From DASSUW01 sp963849695 (GTDB lineage: Bacteria > Actinomycetota > Thermoleophilia > Solirubrobacterales > Solirubrobacteraceae): 64,000 bases of DNA. The notes beneath the pieces are model-generated. The model was not told where the DNA came from, ran no database searches, and saw only the letters and a program-made list of their open reading frames with translations. The stretch is taken from positions 25,082 through 89,081 of the forward strand of contig CAWKIT010000038.1 in NCBI GenBank assembly GCA_963849695.1, written 5' to 3'. Numbering within the stretch: position 1 is the first letter of the stretch; every line of letters starts with the position of its first letter. The position numbers and the translations under genes were made by a program. Below are positions 57,537-64,000 of the stretch, in pieces.

Positions 57537-57908
57537 GAGCCCCCGGCGATCGCGACGCGGCTGGGCACCGAGGAGTTCGACCCCGCCGCGTGGGCCGAGG
57601 CGCTGGCCGACTGGCTGCTCGAGCAGGTGACCGGCGAGCGCGATGTGGCGATCGCGCTCTACCGGCTGCAGATCGAGCTGCTGGGGCGGCCGGAAGCGCG
57701 GCAGGTGCACGAGGAGTGGGACGCGAGCCTGCGGACGCTGCGCGAGCACGTACTCGCGAGCTCGCGGACGATCACGCCCGACCTCGAAATCCGGCTCGTC
57801 GTCGCCGCGCTCGACGGGCTTCGCCTCAACGTGCTCATCGCCGGCGATGGCGACACCGCATGGCTGCGGCCCGCGGTGCAGCGGCAGTTGCGCGCCCTCC
57901 TGGGCTGA
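57537..57908 (+). pseudogene. TetR-family regulator remnant lacking the DNA-binding domain
   Basis: The open frame encodes about 120 residues that look like the ligand-binding C-terminus of a TetR regulator: AAWAEALADWLLEQVTGERD, VAIALYRLQIELLGRPEARQ, VHEEWDASLRTLREHVLASS and a final WLRPAVQRQLRALLG. The N-terminal helix-turn-helix is missing; upstream in this frame is the vapC region. There is no good start codon (first possible is an internal GTG near 57627). Vestigial, perhaps cut by insertion of vapBC. Confidence 0.6.
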
Positions 57909-57922
57909 ACTACCGTGGGTCC

Positions 57923-58138
57923 ATGGCGCGCTCGGCCGAGCGGCTCACCGCGGAGTGCCCGCGGTGCGGACAGGTCTTCGAGACCTGGGCGCTCGGCGCG
58001 CCCGACCTCGACTGCGACCCCGAGCTCGGCGACCCGGGCTGGGTCTCCGCCGCCTCCGCCGCCACCTGCCCGCACTGTGGCGACACGTCCTGCTGCTCAG
58101 GCCTCGCTGCCGAGCGCGAGGCCTGGCGCGACCTCTGA
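57923..58138 (+). CDS. Small Cys-rich (zinc-ribbon-like) protein
   Basis: A 71-residue protein, ATG 57923, with two CxxC pairs (ERLTAECPRCGQVFETWALG and AATCPHCGDTSCCSGLAAER) and one extra CC. A zinc-ribbon or rubredoxin-like knuckle is likely. It ends in EREAWRDL. It is 14 nt after the TetR remnant. Function unknown. Confidence 0.55.
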   Translation: MARSAERLTAECPRCGQVFETWALGAPDLDCDPELGDPGWVSAASAATCPHCGDTSCCSGLAAEREAWRDL

Positions 58139-58701
58139 ACGTCCGCGGATCAGATCCGCCGCTTGCTCGGCGATCGCGACAACCGGGTCGAAGGTGGCCT
58201 TGAGACCTGCGCGTAGTCTCCACGCTGACATTGGGCCGGTCCATGATCGGATGCAGGCGGAACTTCTTCAAGCGGCCCATGGGCGGACATGCGTCGGGGA
58301 GTTGTCCGGTGGGGTTGACTTGATCATTGCGCCGATTTAGGGTCGCTCCTAGGTCGATGGCTCGAGACACCATCACGCCGCACCACGCGGCGAGTGGTGC
58401 GTGGCTGCGTGCTCTCTATGGGTCTCGCTGCGCCGCTGCTCGTACCGTTGACGCCTGCGCGGGGCGGTCAGTCCGCGAAATTGCACAGAGCCAATGTGAA
58501 CAATTGCCTACAGCTCGCACACGCGTTCGCCGACGACACCCTTATAGCGATTCACCGACTCACGAGGAAGCGTCGATGCACGGACGTACTGTGGCCTTGG
58601 CAGCGATGACCGTTGCGGACCGGCGAGAGCGGATGGGTGCTCGGCCGGCGACGTCAGCGAAACGTCAGCGGAATGTCAGCGGCCTGTGGTCTGGTGTACG
58701 C
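58139..58701. other. Gap without a supported gene
   Basis: About 560 bp. Short open frames exist on both strands but none has third-position GC bias, a recognised motif and a start site together. The stretch from about 58290 to 58600 is noticeably richer in A/T than its surroundings (for example GATCATTGCGCCGATTTAGG), consistent with a regulatory region of the surface-protein gene or with decayed mobile DNA. No tRNA or terminator was recognised. Confidence 0.5.
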
Positions 58702-61700
58702 ATGGCTCGCCTCCTCGTTTCCTGTGCCGTGCTGTTGGTCATGCTCGTCGTCGCGCCCGCGGCCTCGGCGATGCTCGTGGACCCCGTTGCCCATTCAGGC
58801 CCGAGTCGTGCTCGATCGTCGGGACCGAGGGTGCGGACCGGTTGTCGGGCACGGCGGGCGACGATCGCGTGTGCGGCCTCGGTGGCGCAGACCGTATTCG
58901 TGGGGAGCGCGGGCACGACTTGCTTGTCGGTGGCGCGGGCGGCGATCTGCTGCAGGGCAAGGCGGGGCGCGATCGGCTCGAGGGCGGCCCGGGCAACGAC
59001 CGGGCGTTCGGCGGCGCCGGTGCCGACGACATTCGCGGCGGCTCGGGTAGCGACATCCTCGGCGGCGGCCTCGGGCCCGACGGACTGTCCGGTGGGTCGG
59101 GGCGCGACATCGTGGTTTACGGCCAGCGCGGTCTGCGGGTGACCGTGACGATCGGCGCCGGGGCGAACGACGGCCTGGCCGACGAGCGCGACAACGTCAA
59201 GGCCGACGTCGAGAGCGTCCAGACCGGGCGCGGCAACGACATAATCACCGGCAACGGCGCCTCCAACCGCCTGTTCGGCGGAGGAGGCAAGGATCGTATT
59301 GTCGGCAAGGGCGGGAGTGACGTGCTGATCGGCGCCGGCGGCGACGACAGCATCGACGCCCGCGAGGGCGCGGCGGCGGCGGGGCGCGCTGCGCAAGCCG
59401 GTTCCGTCGACCGCGTGGTCTGCGGCGCCGGGAACGACACGGCGCTCGTCGATCCCGTCGACCTCGTCGACCCGAGTTGCGAGAACGTCGTTGGGGGCGC
59501 CCCTGCAACCCCGCCTCCGGCGGGCAATCGGGCGCCGACCGGGATCGCGCTCTCTCCCACGAGCGTGGCCGAGAACCAGCCGGTCGGCACGACGGTCGGC
59601 GCTCTTTCCGCGGGGGACCCCGACCCGGGCGACACCCACTCCTTCGCGCTGGTGCCAGGCCAGGGCTCCGACGACAACGGCTCCTTCCAGATCGTCGGCA
59701 ACACGCTCCGCACGAATGCCGTCTTCAACTACGAGGCCAAGAGCACATACACGGTCCGCATCCGCGCCACTGACTTCGGCACGCCGGCGGGCCAGATCGT
59801 GCGCGCGTTCACGATCACGGTGACCGACGTCAACGACCCGCCGACGGCGGTCGACGACAGCGCGACCGTAGGTGAGGATTCGGCCGCGGGCGAGATCACC
59901 GTGCTGCTCAACGATACGGACAGCGACGGCGGGGCGATGACGATCGTTTCGGCGTCGGATCCGGCGCATGGCACGGTGGCCGTGACCGGTGGGGGCACGG
60001 GGTTGACGTATGAGCCCGACGCGAACTACTGCGGGGCGGATTCGTTTACGTATGAGCTCAACGGTGGCTCGACCGCGACCGTTTCGGTCACGGTGACTTG
60101 CGTCGACGACTTGCCGGTGGCGGTCGATGACGTCGGCCACGGTGCCCGAGGACTCGGCCGCGACGCCGCTGGCGGTGCTGGCCAACGACAGCGACGGCGA
60201 CGGCGATCCGATGACGATCGCGTCGGTCATCCGAGCCGGCGAACGGCACGGTCGTGTTGACCGGCGGCTTGGCGGGCGCGCACACGGGGCTGACCTACGA
60301 GCCGGATCCGAACTACTGCAGCGCGACGCCGGACACGTTCACGTACACGCTCAACGGCGGCGCGACGGCCACGGTCTCGGTCACGGTGACGTGCGGCGAC
60401 GATGCGCCGACGGCGGTCGACGACACGGCGACGGTCGGTGAGGACTCGGCGGCGGGCGCGATCGATGTGCTGGCCAACGACACGGACAGCGACGGCGGGG
60501 CGATGGTGATCGCGTCGGCGTCGGATCCGGCGAACGGCACGGTCGTGTTGACGGGCGGCTCGGCGGGCGCGCACACGGGTCTGACCTACCAGCCCGACGC
60601 CAACTACTGCGGGCCGGACACGTTCACGTACACGCTCAACGGCGGCTCGACCGGCCACCGTGTCGGTCACCGTCACGTGCGTCGACGACGCGCCGACGGC
60701 GGTCGACGACAGCGCGCACCGTGGTCGAGGACTCGCCCGCGGGCGCGATCGCCGTGCTGGCCAACGACACGGACACGGACGGCGGGCCGATGTCGGTGGC
60801 GTCGGTCATGCAGCCGGCTAACGGCACGGTCGTGATCACCGGCGCCGGGAGCGGGCTGACGTATCAGCCGAACGCGAACTACTGCAACAGCCAGGCCGGC
60901 GGGGCGCCGGACAGTTTCACGTACACGCTCAACGGCGGCGACTCGGCCACCGTGTCGGTCACCGTCACGTGTGTCGACGACCCGCCGACGGCGGTCAACG
61001 ACAGCAAGACGGTGGCCGAGGACGCGGCCGCGACCGATGTCGACGTGCTGGCGAACGACACCGACGTCGACGGCGGGCCCAAGTCGGTCGCGTCGGTGAC
61101 GCAGCCGACGAACGGCACGGTCGTCGATCACCGGTGGCGGCACGGGCCTGACCTACGAGCCCGACGCCGGCTACTGCAACGACCCGCCCGGGACCTCGCC
61201 CGACGTGTTCACGTACACGCTCAACGGCGGCTCGACGGCGACCGTGTCGGTCACCGTCACCTGCGACGACAACCCGCCGACCGCAGTCGACGACAGCGCC
61301 ACGGTGGCCGAGGACTCCGGTGCCAGCGCGATCGCCGTGCTGGCCAACGACACCGACACCGACGGCGGACCGAAGTCGGTCGCGTCGGTCACGCAGCCGC
61401 CGAACGGCACGGTCGTGATCACCGGCGGCGGGAGCGGGCTGACGTATCAGCCGAACGCGAACTACTGCAACAGCCAGGCCGGCGGGGCGCCGGACACGTT
61501 CACGTACACGCTCAACGGCGGCGACTCGGCGACCGTCTCGGTCACCGTCACCTGCGTCGACGACCCGCCGACCGCCGTCAATGACAGCGCGACGGTGCTC
61601 GAGGACTCGGGCGCGGCGGCGCGTGACGTGCTGGCGAACGACCTCAACGCCGACGGCGGTCCGATCACGATCTCCTCGGCGTCGGATCCGGCGAACGGCA

Positions 61701-64000
61701 CCGTGGCCGTGACCGGCGGCGGCACGGGCCTGACCTATCAGCCGGACCCGAACTACTGCAACAGCCAGGCCGGCGGGGCGCCGGACACGTTCACGTACAC
61801 GCTCAACGGCGGCTCGACCGCCACGGTATCGATGACGGTCACGTGCGCGCCGGATGATCCGGTGGTGGATGCGTCGGCGGGCAGCGCGAGCTACACCGAG
61901 AACGCGGCGGCCGTCGTGATCGATGCGGCGGTAACGGTCAGCGACCCGGACGCGGGGACGACGATCACGGGCGCGACGGTGAGGATCACCGGCGGCTATG
62001 CGGGCGCGCAGGACATCCTGGCGCTCGCGGGCACCCATCCGGGGATCACGGCGACGCCCGCCGGCGACACGCTGACGCTCACGGGCAACGCGTCCGTTGC
62101 CGCGTATCAGGCGGCGTTGCGTAGCGTGACCTATCGCAACGACTCCGAGGCGCCGTCGACGGCGGCGCGGACGGTGACGTTCACGGTCACCGACGAGACG
62201 TCCCGCAGCGGCTCGGACACCAAGGGCGTCACGGTCAGCGCCGTCGACGACCCGCCGGTGGCGGTCAACGACAGCGCGACGGTGCTCGAGGACGCGGCCG
62301 CGACCGCGATCACGGTGCTCACCAACGACACCGACGTCGACGCCGGACCCGCAGTCGGTCGCGTCGGTCACGCAACCGACCAACGGCACGGTGGTCATCA
62401 CCGGCGGCGGGACCGGCCTGACGTATCAGCCGAATGCGAACTACTGCAACAACCCGCCAGGTACGACGCTGAGCACGTTCACGTACACGCTCAACGGCGG
62501 CTCCAGCGGCGACGGTGTCGGTCACGGTGACGTGCGTCAACGACGCCCCGGTGGCCGACGATGAGACCTTCAACGGCGCCAACAGCGCGGTCGGCAACAC
62601 GAGCCTGGTGGTCAATGATCCTGACGATGGCGCGCCGGCGCTGAGCAGCCCGAAGAAGTCGATCGCCGGCGACATCCTGGCCGGCGACAGCGACATCGAC
62701 GGGCCCGGTCCGCTGACGGTCATCGCGGGTACGTTCGCGACCAATGACGGCGGCTCGGTGACGCTCGAGGCCGACGGGGACTTCATCTACCGTCCGGCGG
62801 CGGGCACGAGCTGCACCGACAACAGCGACTTCTTCGACTACACGCTCTCAGACCAGAACACGGCGGGCCCGGGCCCGACGCCCGGCACCGACACCGGCCG
62901 GGTGACGATCGCGATCGCCGGCTGCGTGTGGTACGTCAACAACAACGACCCGGCCGGCAACAGCGGCACCTCCAGCGCCCCGTTTGACACGCTCACCCAG
63001 GCCGAGAACGTCTCGCTCGCCAACCACACGGTGTTCGTGTTCGACGGCGACAACACGTCGACGGGCTACGACGGCAACGGCTACACCATGAACGCCGGCG
63101 AGCGGCTGATCGGCGAACACGAAGGCCTGATCGTCGGCAGCGACACCCTGTACCCGGCCAACCCGGGCATGCACCCGACCGTGACCGTGACCACCCAGGC
63201 GCGGACGTGATCGACCTCGACGACGGCAACGAGGTCCGCGGCCTCAACATCGATCCGCAGGGCGCCGGCGGCGGGATCGCCGGCAGCACCGGTGACGTCA
63301 GCGGCACCATCGACGACGTCAACATCAACGACACCGGCACCTTCGGAACCCAGCCCGGACTCGAGCTCGACGGCACCACCGGGACCTTCGCCGTCTCCAA
63401 CCTGACGGTCAACACCAACGGCGCGACCGGGGTGCGGCTCAACAACGCCGGGACCGTGACCTTCGCGGCTGCCGGGAATATCTCGATCACCTCCGCGAAC
63501 GCCGCGGGCCTGGTCGCGACCGGTGGCGGTGCCACCGGCGTCAACATGGGCACGAGCGTGTTCGACGCCATCACCGTCACCGGCTCGACCGCGGGCGGCG
63601 TCAGCCTGACCAACACCACCGGCACCACCACGTTCGGCGACCTCGCGCTCACCACCACCAGCGGCGCCACGGCCGCGTTCGCCCTCTCGAACGCCGGCAC
63701 CGTGTCCGTCCCGGCGGCCGGGACCGCCAACGTCAGCGCGACCGGCGGCCCGGCGGTCGACGTCACAGGCACGACAGTCTCGACGCTGGCGTTCGACGCC
63801 GTCAGCTCGACCAACAGCGCCAACGACGGCATCAATCTCGCCGGCCTCGGCGCCGGGACCTTCAGCGCGGCGAGCGGCACGATCAGCGGCGCCGCGGGCA
63901 TCGCGTTCGACCTCGACGGCGGCAGCGGCGACGTGAGCTACCCCGGCGCGCTCAACAACGGCGCCGGCCAGACCGCCGAGATCACCGGCCGCAGCGGCGG
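58702..64000 (+). CDS. Giant secreted surface protein: RTX, cadherin, Ig-like repeats, beta-helix (3' truncated, many frame breaks)
   Basis: Signal peptide MARLLVSCAVLLVMLVVAPA at 58702. Then RTX-like Ca2+-binding nonapeptides (GGAGGDLLQGKAGRDRLEGG, GGAGADDIRGGSGSDILGGG). Next is a cadherin-like domain (NRAPTGIALSPTSVAENQPV to 59837), then eight ~95-residue Ig-like repeats interrupted by one different domain (about 61856-62244), then a serine/Asn-rich beta-helix that begins CVWYVNNNDPAGNSGTSSAP and runs off the window. Frame breaks near 58801(-1), 60131, 60232, 60653, 60717, 61125, 62349, 62507 (all +1) and 63203(-1). Removing them gives one continuous frame to 64000. Likely a cell-surface adhesin. 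Confidence 0.8.
59838..62545 (+). repeat. Eight tandem ~290-bp repeats encoding Ig-like domains with paired cysteines
   Basis: Repeat starts at about 59838, 60109, 60403, 60692, 60982, 61274, 61565 and, after a spacer domain, 62251. Each repeat reads xPTAVDDSATVxED, LANDTDxDGG, ANGTVVITGGGxGLTYxPxA, NYC, FTYTLNGGSTATVSVTVTC. The two Cys per repeat (NYC and TVTC) recur in every copy, suggesting one disulfide per domain. DNA identity between copies is very high, so assembly error or recombination is possible. Confidence 0.85.

Noticed and set aside
58190..58376. Possible transposase remnant on the minus strand
   Set aside because: Only a short basic segment (GRLKKFRLHPIMDRP) with no catalytic motif; too little to call.
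58394..58609. 71-residue open frame before the surface protein
   Set aside because: No ribosome site, motif or codon bias; lies in an A/T-richer stretch.
59838..62545. CRISPR-like array in the repeat region
   Set aside because: The repeats are ~290 bp, coding, and lack spacers; they encode Ig-like domains.
20955..63203. Programmed +1 frameshifting as the cause of the frame breaks
   Set aside because: The sites share no slippery codon or stop-codon context and occur in unrelated genes, up to nine in one gene; sequencing error is simpler.

Overview
This 64 kb window is very GC-rich, uses many GTG starts and stacks genes in tightly overlapping ATGA/GTGA operons. It carries ruvCAB, a fused secDF, a bifunctional relA, pdxST and an SARP-type regulator. 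This fits an actinobacterium, most likely a Thermoleophilia/Solirubrobacterales-like soil lineage. The placement is an inference from gene style; there is no rRNA marker. No tRNA, rRNA, CRISPR array or intact insertion sequence was seen. Both edges cut genes: a DMT-family exporter at the left, and a giant surface protein at the right.

Layout. 0-6 kb: exporter end, GntR regulator and a Vps62-like protein, then a membrane/coiled-coil pair and an isoaspartyl peptidase. 5.9-9.1 kb: MmcQ-like protein and a large LuxR-family ATPase, bracketed by two copies of a GGGGTCTGACCCC palindrome. 9.1-13.6 kb: glutamyl-Q-tRNA synthetase, rhamnose epimerase, RpiR regulator, HIRAN protein and PLP synthase (pdxST). 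13.7-24.8 kb: TAT-exported sugar isomerase-like protein, an atypical HAD protein, proline catabolism split over two genes, then glycosyltransferase, FAD oxidoreductase, hydantoinase A/B and an RpiB-like isomerase. 24.8-31.2 kb (minus strand): GH67 alpha-glucuronidase, Na+/H+ antiporter, MBL hydrolase and phosphohexomutase. 31.3-47.1 kb (plus strand): SARP/NB-ARC regulator and a conserved housekeeping run: yebC, ruvC-ruvA-ruvB, Zn/PAS protein, secDF, a DapA-like lyase, recJ, relA. 47.2-50.6 kb (minus strand): TGK-repeat membrane protein, Ser/Thr kinase, lipid kinase, CorA. 50.7-52.4 kb: a SAM-I riboswitch with a visible Shine-Dalgarno sequestering switch, followed by a threonine-synthase-like PLP enzyme and a MoaD/ThiS-like carrier ending in Gly-Gly. 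52.8-56.7 kb: a BcsA-like polysaccharide synthase with two glycosidases. 56.8-58.1 kb: vapBC with its operator and a decapitated TetR gene. 58.7-64 kb: a secreted RTX/cadherin/Ig-like surface protein with eight roughly 95-residue repeats and a beta-helix.

Most interesting points. (1) The SAM riboswitch controls a threonine-synthase-like enzyme plus a sulfur-carrier-type protein. The regulatory logic fits homocysteine/methionine synthesis better than threonine synthesis. (2) There is a family of intergenic elements with a long outer inverted repeat enclosing two hairpins (17.0 and 35.2-35.45 kb), and a separate ~150 bp near-perfect palindrome at 19.5 kb. (3) At least 16 single-base frame breaks sit in otherwise intact genes. 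Thirteen are +1, and nine of the total fall in the surface protein. They look more like assembly errors than decay, so the affected genes are given as single corrected genes.
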